From the NCBI RefSeq assembly GCF_002104995.1, contig NW_024468261.1, forward strand, positions 558,001-622,000: a stretch of 64,000 bases of DNA, read 5' to 3'. This document shows, in pieces, positions 1 to 10,796 of this stretch; position 1 is the stretch's first letter; the number at the start of each line of letters is the position of its first letter. The translations under genes and the position numbers were made by a program. The notes under the pieces are model-generated. The model saw only the letters and a program-made list of their open reading frames with translations. It was not told where the DNA came from and made no database searches. Source of the DNA: Linderina pennispora (taxonomy: Eukaryota; Kickxellomycota; Kickxellomycetes; Kickxellales; Kickxellaceae).

Positions 1-2
1 GT

Positions 3-218
3 GGTGTGCATATGCGCCAATGTTCGGATATTGTCGCCAATCTAATGGGGCTTGGGTTTACTCGCCATGCGCTTCCCACAAGGAGCGCTGTTGTTGAAGA
101 GCACCAAAGGGTCGTTTACTCACATCCATGGTTCAAGAGAGATATGCCAGATCTTTTGTCTAGGATTACAGGCCACTGGGGCCTCGATGACCAGGGAACT
201 CCATGGTTTCGTCTTTGA
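3..218 (+). CDS. C-terminal fragment, possible HSF-type DNA-binding domain protein
   Basis: This is an open frame that enters from the left edge and stops at 216-218. The peptide has a segment around NLMGLGFTR followed by VVYSHPWFKRDMPDLLSRI. That order resembles the end of a heat-shock-factor DNA-binding domain: a recognition helix ending in a YGF-like motif, then an aromatic residue, HP.F.R, and LL..I. The family match is an inference from these short motifs, and the conserved core lies outside the window. The true start is not visible, and the internal ATG at 6 need not be used. It could also be an unrelated or decayed ORF. Confidence 0.3.
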   Translation, partial: GVHMRQCSDIVANLMGLGFTRHALPTRSAVVEEHQRVVYSHPWFKRDMPDLLSRITGHWGLDDQGTPWFRL

Positions 219-1322
219 ATACTGACTAATTTACTGTATTTCTGTTATTATACCCTTCACGTAGTTCTACTTACAATATATCTACTGTTTCAGATAGTAT
301 AATCGATATAGACATATAGACATATCTTTATCTTTACCTATATATAAGATTTTATAGTCCAAAAAGTGTCCGACTGTCCGCTAGAAATTATTTAATTGGT
401 TAAAAAAATAAAACTTTTAAGCTTCAACACGAGTTTGGGTGACTTACTCTATAAACTCCTTTTTGATCTTGTGCGGCATCTGACCTCATCGGTGAAACCA
501 GGGTGACGAGTTGTTATTGTAGTGGTCACAAGTCTCCACTAGATATCTCCATTGGTTCAGCGCAAGAGCTGCTCTCATTGTCGGTCGGCCTGATAACTTC
601 CATAGCATCATCATGGTGGTCATCACCGGACTGCGCAACACTCTTAAGGATATTTATTTATGAGCACCTATTGAATAAGGTCATGTAGCTCTTCCTAGCG
701 GTTCATGCAATATTTGTAGGATTTATTTTATAAATTAATTTGTCTTATGAACATGCGTAAGCGGTAGTATTTGGGCCACAATGGATCCAGTCTGTATAGA
801 CTGATTCAAGAGACTGTATCAGTGCTAAGGGCCCCAAGAACCATGCAAGCCAGATAATTTTTAATAAAAAGTTCTTAATGCTATGCATACGCAATAAAGC
901 AAAACTGAACAGCATCATTTCTCTTCTTACTTGCCTATTGAATTTCTCAAATGAATATTACCCGCAGCACTACTGTCCATAAAGACATCACTTGGTGGTA
1001 TTGGCTTCCGTGATTCTATGTTGCCCCGCCTAGAGCAATTTGTATACAGCGTCAATATCATCAAAGAGCATACATACATGCTTGCACGATGGATATTACT
1101 CCTATCAACTAGCTTGACGATGATGCCTTTGACCCTGCAACATTTGTGAAAAAGGGGTTTTTTTCGTTTCTATTTATTTATTCATATATCAGCAATCTGA
1201 AGGCGAAGACCTGTCAATATCTGCCGAGGATTTCGTTCAACCGGAAGGACAAGGTCAGAACTGTTAACCGGCGCAGATTTCAGGTGATGTAGTTAGATAT
1301 CGTATTTATGATTATCTATTAG
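219..1322. other. AT-rich spacer, no gene recognised
   Basis: This 1.1 kb stretch is AT-rich with only short ORFs (for example 503-688 +) that show no recognisable motif. It lies between the possible HSF-domain fragment and the Fanzor gene. If the Fanzor gene is part of a transposon, the left end should lie here, but I found no convincing terminal repeat or target-site duplication by eye. Confidence 0.5.
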
Positions 1323-3600
1323 CATAATGGCGATATCGAGCTACATGGCGTACGCGAAATGAATCAGGTAGCAACATACGTGGATACCGAGCTGATGACA
1401 GCATACAAGAACAACATTGTGTTGCACTATGGCACTTGCCTACAGCGGATTCTGGCCAAATTGATTGATATTCGCAGCCGCAAAAACACACTGCGCAGTA
1501 CAATGGGCAATGTGTCCTAAGGCTGAGTTCAATAATGCATGTCAAGTGTATATTTATACGCCTGCACAGAAGCTCCGCCAGGCAGTTGCCTCTAGGCACC
1601 CTGATCTCAATGTGCTCACCCCACCGATGCTTGCAATCTACAACAAGCTGGCACCAGCCCTCAATGCCTATGATTCCAAGTACAGATTCGCCTAAAGACA
1701 GCCGATACTATGATGCCAAGGTAAATCCACTTAAGCATCTGCATGCATACATTCGTCCTATGCCAGCTTATCGAGAATGAGCAGCTTGGCAAGTCTCCTC
1801 CCCAATGCTTGCCTCTGCGGACATCATGGATCCCAGGCCATATGCGCTTGGACAAGCAAATAATCAAGCAGGTGTTTGTTTCGAAAACACGTGAGGAGGT
1901 TACCAAGATCAACGCAGCAAAGGGGGCAGCAACAGAGGCAAGGAAAGCAGCAGAAAAGGGCGAAGAATTGGCCAAGAAGGCTGCACGCGAAGCAGCGAAG
2001 ATGCCATCGGATGCAACAGAGGCCACTGCAGCAACTGCAGCAGTAGCGGCTGATTCACTTGCTGCTGCATCGGCGGCAGCAGCAGACACTGTTGCAGCAC
2101 TTAACAATGCATATGCATCAGCACCCCCAGTCTGTGCACACGACCCGGTCCAAGGGATCACACAACCTGTGTGGGATGTGTGGGGCCGGGTCGCAGATCT
2201 AACATCAAAGCCATTTAAGGCGCATGGTGATAGAAAATTCCACGGAATGGCAACAACAGATGGTGTAAGCAATATGCATTTTGTTGCAAGACAAGATATC
2301 CAAGGCTGATGGTGCAGTAGGATGCTGATGCTGCAGGAGGCGATGCTGCGGGAGGCGATGCTGCGGGAGGCAATTCTGTGGGAGGGAGGCGATGCTGTGG
2401 GAGGCGATGCTACAGGCGATGCTACAGGCGATGTTGCAGGAGGTGATGCTGTGGGAGGCAGTACTATAGCTGACTGTCGCTATATCCACCAGATCCCACA
2501 GCCAGAGCTGCAGAATCTGAAAGGCCGCTGTGTATTCATCGATCCAGGTCGGGGCGATTTGCTATACATGATGCACGAAAATAGCAGCAATGGGAAAGAG
2601 GGTGAAAAGATGCTCTACCGCTACACACGGCAGCAGCGCAATAAGGAGCTCAAGCTGCGCCACTATGACAGGATTCGTCGGGCTACAAAGGATCAAGTTC
2701 CCAGAAGATGCTGTCCGCAGAGCAGAGGCAGAGCTTTCCAAGCACTGCTGCCGGACCCTTAGCCCAGCAAAATTCCGTGCCTACGTTGCTGCCCGTGCAT
2801 CTGTGCGGTATGTCCTAGCACCGTTTTATGCCAGCACGATAACAGCGTGAAGTTTACCAGAGCAGCAGCTCACTAAGTCAAACAAGCAGCATCAGAGGCG
2901 CTGGAAGGTCCATCCAGGTGTCGGGACCAGTCCCAAGGTGTACCCGCTTCACCGCAAGCTGCGCCTTGATTCATTCATGAACCAGGCCCGTGCAGACCAC
3001 AGGCTTGCCGCGAAACTCCGGAGCAAGTTCGGTCCAGATCCAGTGCTGATCATGGGCAATTGGAGTGCGCCAATGGCCCGACACCATGCGCCGATCCGTG
3101 GCAAGGGATGGCACGACAAGTTCAAGCACCATGGCTTTGAAGTCTATCTGATCGACGAATTCCGGACATCGTCGATGTGCCCGTTCTGCTGCGAAAAGTC
3201 GCTGCAGACATTCCGGCATGTTCCCAACCCGCGGCCCTACCAGAGATCGAAGAACCCAATTGTGAAGTGCCATGGCCTTCTCCGCTGTACAAGCGAGTCA
3301 TGTAAGCGGGCCATGGCACAATACAGGCGAGCCTATTCGTCTCGGCTCTTGAACCGCGATCTCGCAGCAGTTCTAAACTTCAGACTCATTTTCCAGTCAC
3401 TCTGTGATTCAGGCAGTATTCCTGAACGGTTCCGTCGCTTCTACGGCCATTGTTGCCGAATGCTTCTGGCACCACCCCTGGCAACAAAGAACCTGCGCAA
3501 GAGGCGTGCAGCAGCAGGCGGATTCTGTTGCCAGCAGCAGCGAGCCAGCGCTGAAGCGCCTACGCTGAGCAGGCCATCCAAGGTAGGGAGATGTCCATGA
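1323..3600 (+). CDS. Fanzor-type (TnpB-like) RNA-guided RuvC nuclease, frame interrupted
   Basis: Fanzor proteins are the eukaryotic relatives of TnpB (IS200/IS605 OrfB) and cut DNA using a guide (omega) RNA. The N-terminal region at 1323-1520 reads MNQVATYVDTELMTAYKNNI, and a TDG segment (FHGMATTDGVSNMHF) lies near 2240. The RuvC-I site is VFIDPGRGD, with Asp codon 2541. A GNWSAPM segment is followed by IDEFRTSSMCPFC, with RuvC-II Glu codon 3157 and the first zinc-finger cysteines at 3178 and 3187. The second cysteine pair comes before LLNRDLAAVLNF, with RuvC-III Asp codon 3358. An Ala/Lys-rich stretch (1915-2100) and a GGDA-type repeat (2340-2470) are insertions. The frame runs 3, 1, 2, 3, then 1 after about 2690, with in-frame TGAs at 2307 and 2848. 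Every change I can place fits a single added base, the error type also seen in nearby housekeeping genes. The gene may therefore be intact in the organism. Genuine decay of a mobile element is the alternative. Whether it is Fanzor1 or Fanzor2 is not resolved. Confidence 0.85.
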
Positions 3601-3695
3601 TCGACATTGCACCAACAACCATCCGACACGTTCAAATGGACCGGTTCGCCGTGATGCTCTTATCGACGTGTCAACCCATGCTGACTAGCAGCCGA

Positions 3696-3755
3696 GCTCG
3701 CATCGCGAGCAGAGTATTTCTAGTAGATCAATAATAGGAATATGCTTGGCATATT
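3696..3755 (+). other. Two hairpins downstream of the Fanzor ORF (candidate omega-RNA/right end)
   Basis: Two perfect short inverted repeats lie about 95-155 bp after the Fanzor stop codon. The first is GCTCGC-ATC-GCGAGC at 3696-3710. The second is AATATGC-TTG-GCATATT at 3739-3755. In TnpB and Fanzor loci the guide RNA scaffold overlaps the 3' end of the ORF and the element's right end and is strongly structured. The position fits that role, but the assignment is an inference and short hairpins also arise by chance. Confidence 0.35.
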
Positions 3756-4099
3756 GTATCACAGACATAAATCATGAGGCAGCTGCTATAATCAAAAAGA
3801 AAGGGTTGAGCATGGTAGCTCTGACATACATCCAGTAGTACTGATTATGTAGAACAATCCATCATTTAATTGCCATGCCTATTTATCGGACTGTAGTCTT
3901 GTAGCTGTGGAACAGATGCGATAGACGTATTTGTGCGACATGTGGTGTGATGTGGTGTGTGTGTATGTGAGCTACTCACAATAATCTGAAAGAAAGTACC
4001 CTTAAAGAATTAATGGATTGACAAGAACCTGTATCTTAGCAACCACCGGCCCATGGCTCTAGGCTCGAGAGGGCAGTTCCATAAACGACGCTTCAGAAG
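3756..4099. other. Spacer with GT-rich microsatellite
   Basis: No gene is seen. A short run of GTGTGATGTGGTGTGTGTG type lies near 3940-3970. Any right boundary of a Fanzor element would fall here or slightly upstream. Confidence 0.4.
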
Positions 4100-5786
4100 T
4101 CAGCATCGATCCGGATAATGTATGCGCCAGGAATCGCTAATAAGCGTCCAATATGTCGAGCTGAAGGGCATAGTATCGCTATAATTGCTGCTAGTCTCAG
4201 GACGGTGAATAGGCCTGCACCCCGGCTCCAGGCTAACTTCAGCAGTATGTAGTGTCTGCGAGATTACAGGGCGCGAAGCGATCAGCAAACCAGCATTGCT
4301 CATCGTTTGGCAAGCTATCCCCAATGTGGCTTCTTGCAAAAGGGAGATCCGTGGCAAGGGTTCTGGCATCGGTACTTGTAGGAGCGTTGGTTATTTTGCA
4401 CTATGTCTGTGCAGCGATTATGTTCATGATCCGACTCGCTCTCAAAGACAGCGCTCCTGCAGCAGGTCGCACATAGTGTATGGAGTCAAAGGAAGAGACC
4501 CAATTAGCGCAATGAGCTGCTCTAGTTCACATTCCAAACCAGGCATTCTTAGCATACAGAGAGTTTGAGAAAAATCGCCAAGATATCGCTGGGCTATGCT
4601 GAAGGAGAGGCGAAAGCGCTCGTCGAAGGATATCAGGTGTGTTTTGCAAAGTGCGACAAGTAATTGCAGCACTTGGTTCTCCGATATCCCAGTTGCATCC
4701 CTGGAGCTCTCTCCATCAGCTTCACAGATTTAACTGCCCCAAGTCGGCCTGAGTCCAAACACACCGCACCGCTTGAATGTATCTATAGTCTTGTCATCAA
4801 TATGCATGGCCAGGTCATGCAGCGTTCTCTCTGATCCACGCAACATAACGTCGTTTAGAAACGGGTACCGCATATGCATGACAAGTTTCTGTAACACAGG
4901 GAACGGAACCCCATCCGGGTGATGTGAACAGCCAAGTATTCTGGTTCCGAGTAAAGTCAGTGCAATATAGCCCAAGGGAGTGCATCTGCGGGTAGCTGAT
5001 GGGGTTTCCGTCAGCATCTTGGACAAGATCGCTCAGCATCATCGGCAAAAGGAAGCTGGTGTCCAATGTCTGGAGGGTTGCGGCATGGCGCCGGATAACC
5101 TCCAGGAGCTGGGACGAAACATGTCCCTTGCGTGCATCGATGTGTTGCAGGTAGCTGCCGTCCAAAAAGAGTCCAGGAATAGTAATCTGCCCGACATCGG
5201 CTAAATTCACGCCTGGTTTTGCCCGTAAACAGTCCTCGCACAAGATCTTCCGCGTACAGTGGCCAGCGTTCGCTCCTGGTTTGCCACTGGTGGTCTAGTC
5301 GCAGATGTGCAGCAGTCGGGAACATTCGCCGAAGCCCAATTGCAAAGCCTGCTCGTATTATCCAGGAAGAGCTCGTCGTTTATGCCAGCCGACGGAAAGT
5401 CGACCCATCAGGTGGACTACAAGCGTTGTGGCGAACTTGAAAGCGCTCCTGTCCAGCGGGGGCGAAGTCAGCCGGGCTATAGCTGAACCGCAGAGCACAC
5501 TGTCTGTGTCAAGCCATAACGAAATCCTCCGAACCCTGTTTATGGCCCCTGCTACAGCAGCAAGCTCAAGGGTTAGGCTATCCCGGGATGAAAATGCCAC
5601 TTCCCTATAAACAATACCAATGCCCACTTCACGCCATGCCTGGCACACCTGCGTAATAGGCCATTTGACTACGTGGGCAATGTTGGAAAAACGATGGATA
5701 GGACGCAATAATACTGTAGCGAACTAGCAGGCGAGAAGATGCGTTTGAGAATGGATCTCAGGCAGGCGTTGAGCAGGAGAAGACAT
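4100..5786 (-). CDS. F-box-like/LRR-like protein, frame interrupted
   Basis: The chosen ATG at 5786 gives MSSPAQRLPEI, and one base later in frame ILKRIF follows. Together they make an F-box-like LPEI.LKRIF start. Further pieces follow on the same strand: VCQAWREVGIGIVYREVAF (5650-5590), MFPTAAHLRLDH (5325), QDADGNPISYPQMHSLGLYC (about 4950), PFPVLQKLVMHMRYPFLND with LHDLAMHID (4900-4790), and LIALIGSLPL (about 4500). These look like segments of one large F-box plus irregular leucine-rich-repeat protein, whose substrates in such families are generally unknown. Every frame change on this strand is in the direction expected for added bases. The gene may be decayed or only mis-assembled. The 3' end between 4100 and 4440 is uncertain. 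Confidence 0.5.
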
Positions 5787-6302
5787 CTGCCCCAGTAAAT
5801 AATAGTAAAAACTTGTTGGTCAAAAAATAAATGGAACGGAGATGAAGAAGGAACTTGCTAGCGTAGCGGTGAGAGCTGGGGCTATTGGCTTGTGTGATTG
5901 CTGGTCCTTAGACGCCAATCCAGCCACAAAGATACTTGTTTGCAACATGGTATGGGCACATCAAAACAGGAAGCTGATGCATGGAGATAAGAAAGGGAAT
6001 TTCGGGAAGATCTGCCACTCTTTGCGATAGACATTATAGTTAGTTTACATGTACTGTCATTTTATGATACAGCTGAACCATCGATGTGGGAGGACGCAAG
6101 GAATAAGAAATATAGTAAACCACTGCAGAGAAATTGCCCAGTGCCTTGCCTTATTGGAGCCTATTTAGTAGATTGGCTGGTCTATTGGTGGAACCTAGAG
6201 TGTAGGAGGGGGGCGTACTGGTGTTAATACTGTGTATTTAAATACCGCGTATCGTGGTTGTAAGCTAATGTGCTGGGCAATGTATTGTACCACCGCGACA
6301 TG
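5787..6302. other. Intergenic spacer
   Basis: This lies between the F-box-like gene (start at 5786, minus strand) and the 3' end of TOP3. It contains one short ORF (5842-6030 +) without recognisable features. No RNA gene or repeat was seen. Confidence 0.4.
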
Positions 6303-9280
6303 TCAATCCCAGAACTGGAAATTCGGATCAACATCCTTCACTACTGGGCCATTCTGCTTCGCACCTCTCCCTCTCCCTCTACCTCTGCCCCTTCCCCTTC
6401 CCCTTCCTCTGCCTCTGCGCACCTGGGCCGCCAGCGCTCTTCCGGGAACTCCCTTCGCCACCAGGCTCAGCATTTGGGCAGTCCCTAGCCCAATGGCCGG
6501 CTTGCTGGCACCTGTAGCACTGCGACCCGGCAGCATTCTGAATCAGCGCGCCCTCCATATACGCCTCGGCGTCCTTCCTTCCAGCACAGGAAGCCGCAGC
6601 CCTGGTAGGCCTTAGTGCAGGCAGTAGTATTCGCGGCCCGGATTCGCGCCCGACTCCGACGTCTGCTTCAGCGATGCAAACAGGCCGCATTTGCACTTGG
6701 GCTTGGGCTGCGGCGGGCTGGCGTGCACCGAGTACAGGTCAGGGAGTGCCGACGAGCCTGGACTGCACTGGGAAGAGGTCGGAGGAATTGGTGGGCTGGT
6801 CGGCCCAATGGAAGAAATCGCACTGGGCGTCGGCCGCGCGGGCGCACTTGAAGAATGCCCGGCCCTTGTTGGGCCCCGGCTTCTGGGTAACCAGGCGCTT
6901 GGACGATTGGCTGCAGTAGCATTGCGGGTTGTCTGGACTGGCCAGGGGTCGGCGGGCGGCTAATGTATGGGGCAGCATGCAGCAAGGGGTTCTGGTGGGG
7001 CACTGGTCTGCTAGGCGGCGGCAGTTGGTTTTGGTGGGATACCGGCCTGCCTGCGGTGTTTGGTAGTGCAGGGTTCCCGCCACCGCCACCGCCACCGCCA
7101 GAATTCGAACCAAACATTTCGCTGATGAGCTCGTCACAGCCGCGCACACACCCCTGGTACGGCGTCGGCACGCCCGGGGGCACGGAGCCTTGCCTGAAGA
7201 CAATTTCCAGCAATTTAGCCGGGCCGCGCGGATTCCCCACGCACATCGAACACGCTACCTCACTAACCTGCATATTCTCGACGACATCGGGTACCCAGAC
7301 AGCGCGACGGCACTGCGGATACCGATCACATCCGATCATCCACGAGCCATTCTGACGGGCGCGCAGACGCCAGCTGCCAGGACACTGCGGGCACATACAG
7401 ACGTCGGCATTGACTACATTATTGGGCTGCCACGCCGGGTCGCTAGTGGGCGTCACACCCATGCAGCGGCCGAGGGCCAGCTCGAGCTTCTCGATTTCAT
7501 TGGCAGACTTTGTGTAGACAGCCTGGTAGAGATGCAGGGTTTCGCGCACGACATCCTGCTTGTGCTTGTGGCCAAGGCAGATTTTGCGCAGCTCCTGCTC
7601 CATTTCGCGGCGCAGGATGGGGCTTGGTCAGCGAGAGCTCCAGGCCGATTGCGATCGTAGCCCTCGACCAGGCCGACACCCAGCGTCGAGGGGCTCAGGC
7701 CTTGGGCGCCTTTGAATATGTACTCGCGGTCGATGATCTTCTTGATGTGGTCGGCGTACGTGGCGTCGGTGCCGAATGCCATTGCGGTCCATGATCTTGA
7801 CCAGTTCGCCCTCAGTCAGCAGTTTTCGGTGCCGTGGTCGTGCCTGAGCGCATTTCGAAGACGGTGGGCGTGAAGGTATCGCCCTGGCGGATACACAGGC
7901 ACGGTGGACTCGGACCAGCGCTCATACGGGTAGAATATCGAGGTAATTGCGCGCCAGAATCATCAGCCCGTTGGTGAAGAATCGCTCGTGGGCCAGCTCC
8001 GCGTCAACCTCGGTCGCCTGGCCCTTGGCGTTATCGGAGCAGCACGCGAGAAAGCGCCTGGTGATGAACTCGTAGACGCGCTTGGCGTCGCCGGTCAGAT
8101 TGATTGCCAGGCGCCACCGGGTGGATCGGCGGATGTGCCTTGTCATTGTTTTTGCCCTGGCGCGGCCACCGGAACTCGCCATTGACCAGGCGCTGGGCGT
8201 AGGCTGCCAGGGGCTGGAACTGCGTCAGTTTCGCCACAGTGCCCTGCAGGTCCATGGATCGGTCGAACTGGTCGGTTTCTGTGCGCGGGTAGCTGATGAA
8301 GCCCTGGTTGTAGAGACCCTCGGCCACGCCCATGATGGAGTCGGGCGACATACGCAGGAAGCGGGCGCAGCACGTCTGCAATTCCACTGTGGTCAATGGT
8401 AGCGGCCGCCACTTCTCCTTTGGGCCTTGACCTCACCGACACAATCCGCACGGTCGGCGATTGCACACACTGCATGTAGATGGCAAAGCACGCATGCTGG
8501 TCGAAACAGCCGCGTGCGCTTCCACGAAAACACCGCGCGGACCATCGGGCTTCTGGTGCTCCAGGAACAGGAGCCAGAACGGCTCGGGCGCGAACCGCTC
8601 GACGCGCAGAAACTGGTCGACAACAAAGCCCAGGGTCGGGAACTGGCACGGGCCGTAGCTCACCAGGCGGTCCTTGATGGGCTCGAATCGCGACTGCAGG
8701 CGCAGCGTCTGGAACCGCGTCAATGCCGAGCCGATCCGCTAGATCCAGCTCGGTCCGCGCCTCCACCGCCGCCACCAGCTGCATGTCCAACTCGCGCGGG
8801 CTCTGCATTGCCTTGGTGGATCTCCTGCGGCAGCACCGACGAGAAATGCGCCCGCTTCACAACTATCCGCGGATTCGCTTTGCGGCACAGTTGCGCGAAC
8901 CTCACTGCCGATCCCCTCGCCCTCAGCGGTCGCAGTCGGTCCAGATATAGAGGTGCGTGGCTGTGCGCGCCTCCTGCTCCACATTGCGTGCGGTGTCCTG
9001 CAGCTTCTCGTTGGTACTGGTGACTAGCGGCGCTGTGAACAGCTGCTGCGGGTTGCACGCCTGCCATTTGCGAAAGTCGCCGGTGAAATCGAGCTCCAGA
9101 ACGTGGCCCAGTACCGACGTCATGGTGGCCGGTGTGAAGCTGCCGTTGATGCGGTACTCAAAGTCATGGTTTTTGTTGTATTTGCTGCACCCGTTGCGTG
9201 TGCGCGAGCTGCCGTTGCTGAGGATCGCAACGATAGGACTTGGCCTGCGACGGTTTCTCCGCCACGCAGAGTATCCGCAT
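6303..9280 (-). CDS. TOP3: DNA topoisomerase III (type IA), frame interrupted
   Basis: This enzyme cuts and passes single DNA strands and, with RecQ helicases and Rmi1, dissolves recombination intermediates. The start at 9280 gives MRILCVAEKPSQAKS (TOPRIM), then TDCDREGEGIGSEV with its DxD. GFISYPRTETDQFD near 8290 carries the catalytic tyrosine. Zinc ribbons follow (CMCPQC and CSMC, about 7390-7230), then a poly-Gly run (about 7095). A GRF zinc finger (CYCSQSSKRLVTQKPGPNKG, ending CDFFHWAD) lies near 6900-6800, a CCHC knuckle (CYRCQQAGHWARDC) near 6510, and an (RG)n tail at 6365-6420 before DPNFQFWD. The length of about 970 aa and the GRF/CCHC tail fit TOP3-alpha rather than the short yeast Top3. 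At least six single-base frameshifts interrupt it; the first is an added T in AKS/IVAIL. Conservation resumes each time, so assembly errors are likely. It is divergent from the HAUS1-like gene across 191 bp. Confidence 0.9.
6365..6425 (-). repeat. Hexanucleotide (RG)n-coding repeat in the TOP3 tail
   Basis: Imperfect tandem CCTCTC/CCTCTG-type hexamers on the plus strand encode about ten Arg-Gly pairs on the minus strand near the C-terminus of TOP3. RG/RGG boxes commonly bind RNA or nucleic acid. In animals an RGG box is typical of TOP3B rather than TOP3A. Here it follows GRF and CCHC fingers in the same tail. Confidence 0.7.
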
Positions 9281-9471
9281 GAGCTATGTAATGTGTATAA
9301 AAAAACTGAATTGAGAATAAAAGAGAGAAATGCAGGAAAGGGATGCATAAGCTGGGATGGCTGCGCAAGATGAATCGCGCTTTTCAGAGACTGCCGTCGA
9401 AACCCTCCCACAGGAATCGCGGCTCGCTTATGTTTTTTGTAATCTTTGTTTTTTTTTTTTTTGCACTGTAA

Positions 9472-10254
9472 ATGTCAGACTCGTCCAGCACGCCAATTGC
9501 CTGGGAGACGCTCGACCACTGGCTGCGTGCGCTCTACCGGCCGTCCATGCCACCTGCAGTGCCGCACGACCCGCCCACACAGCAGCACCTGAGCCGCCTG
9601 TACCTCCTCGACCAGCACATGCAGCAGATCTATTCAATCGCACAGCGCGTTAATGCTCTGGCGGCCAAAGAGTACCTGGCCAACCTCCCTCCAGCCACAG
9701 CGCCCATTCCACGCGCACTGTCGGAGCTGTCCCAGCTCGCCGTAGCTCTGGACCTTCCAGACATGCGCCTGGAGACGTTCGAAGTGGCAGTAAGCGCAAG
9801 GACCATACAGGGGCTGAAAAGGCAAACGCAGCTACTGCAGTGCCAGGAGAGGCTCAGCAAGGTGAAGGCCAAGGTCCAGGGGTCGCTTGAGCGGCAGCAG
9901 AAACTACGGCGGCTGCTGGAGAGCCGCAGGCGCAATGTGCGGGTGGAGGCGCAGAAGGCGCGCGAATGGACCAGGAACGGCGCGATCGTCCAGGCCAAAT
10001 GCCAGGAGTACAAGGGCCGGCTCATCCAGCCAAAGCACATGCAAGGCCTGGAGTACAAGGACATGCGCAAGCTGGACCTGGCCGTCGAAGAGCTGAGCCA
10101 AGCAGTCGCTGAGAAGCGCCGGATCCACGATGGCTACGCGGCATTGCCGCCCGACACGCAGCTGGCGTGGCTCCGTCTGGAGGAGGCCAGGCAGACTTTG
10201 ATGCATGTGCGGGCTGAGTGCGAGCGGGCAGCAGAACGCGCCTACGGAAGCTGA
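9472..10254 (+). CDS. HAUS1-like augmin subunit
   Basis: The ORF encodes an intact, largely helical 260-aa protein. Its N-terminal part contains LSQLAVALDLPDMRLETFEV. Long coiled-coil segments rich in Q, E, K and R follow, and the end (YAALPPDTQLAWLRLEEARQ) resembles the HAUS1 C-terminus with its P....A...LEEA.R.L pattern. HAUS1 is a core coiled-coil subunit of the augmin complex, which recruits gamma-tubulin to the sides of existing microtubules for branching nucleation. The length is close to animal HAUS1 (about 280 aa). The call rests on this pattern and on the presence of a HAUS6-like gene at 50.1-51.8 kb. A different coiled-coil protein remains possible. The gene shares a 191-bp divergent promoter with TOP3, and a run of T lies just before the ATG. 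Confidence 0.55.
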   Translation: MSDSSSTPIAWETLDHWLRALYRPSMPPAVPHDPPTQQHLSRLYLLDQHMQQIYSIAQRVNALAAKEYLANLPPATAPIPRALSELSQLAVALDLPDMRLETFEVAVSARTIQGLKRQTQLLQCQERLSKVKAKVQGSLERQQKLRRLLESRRRNVRVEAQKAREWTRNGAIVQAKCQEYKGRLIQPKHMQGLEYKDMRKLDLAVEELSQAVAEKRRIHDGYAALPPDTQLAWLRLEEARQTLMHVRAECERAAERAYGS

Positions 10255-10302
10255 ATTCCCACTAGTCAGCCTTTCTTTTTCCCTTTGAAGAAAATTTTAC
10301 TT

Positions 10303-10788
10303 ATGCCTAATTCCCGGCGACGGTTGTTTACACGCGGCGAATTGCGCCGGCAGGGTGTGCAGGTGGTAGCGCGGGGGTCGCAGACGGAGCTGGTGAGGAA
10401 TGGTAGAAGGTACCGGTTCGATCGCAGCCAGACGCCGCAGGAGTCATCCACGCCAGCGCCCACGCCCACTGAGCCCATCGAGTCGTGCAGCGAGCAGCCC
10501 GTGGAGCACGACGAGATTGCACCGCTAGAAACGCCGCCCAAGCGCAGGCGCTCGCTATCGAGGCTGTCCGAGAAGGCCAAGCGGCTGCGTACGCCCGACC
10601 CGAAGCGCCCGGACGGCAGCCCCACAAAGCCCCCACGCAAGCACACCCACCTGACGCCGCTGGGCAAGGTCAAGGACCGGCTGAAGCCCACGCGGGACCG
10701 GCCTCCGCCGCTGTTCTCGCCATTCAAAGCAAAGGAAGTGATGTCCTCGACATCCAAAGCAAAAGATGCAATTATAAAACTACCGTAA
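10303..10788 (+). CDS. Small basic low-complexity protein, unknown function
   Basis: I do not recognise this 161-aa protein. The ATG at 10303 is the first in frame and gives [20 protein letters not shown]. The conserved-looking part is the N-terminal third (about residues 1-45, ending [11 protein letters not shown]). The rest is Pro-, Ser-, Lys- and Arg-rich and probably disordered, with TPPKRRR and [13 protein letters not shown] as possible nuclear localisation signals. It starts 48 bp after the HAUS1-like stop on the same strand. Its stop at 10786-10788 is only 8 bp from the likely stop of convergent LIP5. A small nuclear or DNA-binding protein is a guess. Confidence 0.55.
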   Translation: MPNSRRRLFTRGELRRQGVQVVARGSQTELVRNGRRYRFDRSQTPQESSTPAPTPTEPIESCSEQPVEHDEIAPLETPPKRRRSLSRLSEKAKRLRTPDPKRPDGSPTKPPRKHTHLTPLGKVKDRLKPTRDRPPPLFSPFKAKEVMSSTSKAKDAIIKLP

Positions 10789-10796
10789 CCTTTTTT

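Noticed and set aside
6303..9280. Calling TOP3 and other broken conserved genes pseudogenes
   Set aside because: Protein conservation continues on both sides of each break and the breaks fit single added bases. Decay would also leave missense changes at catalytic residues, which I do not see.
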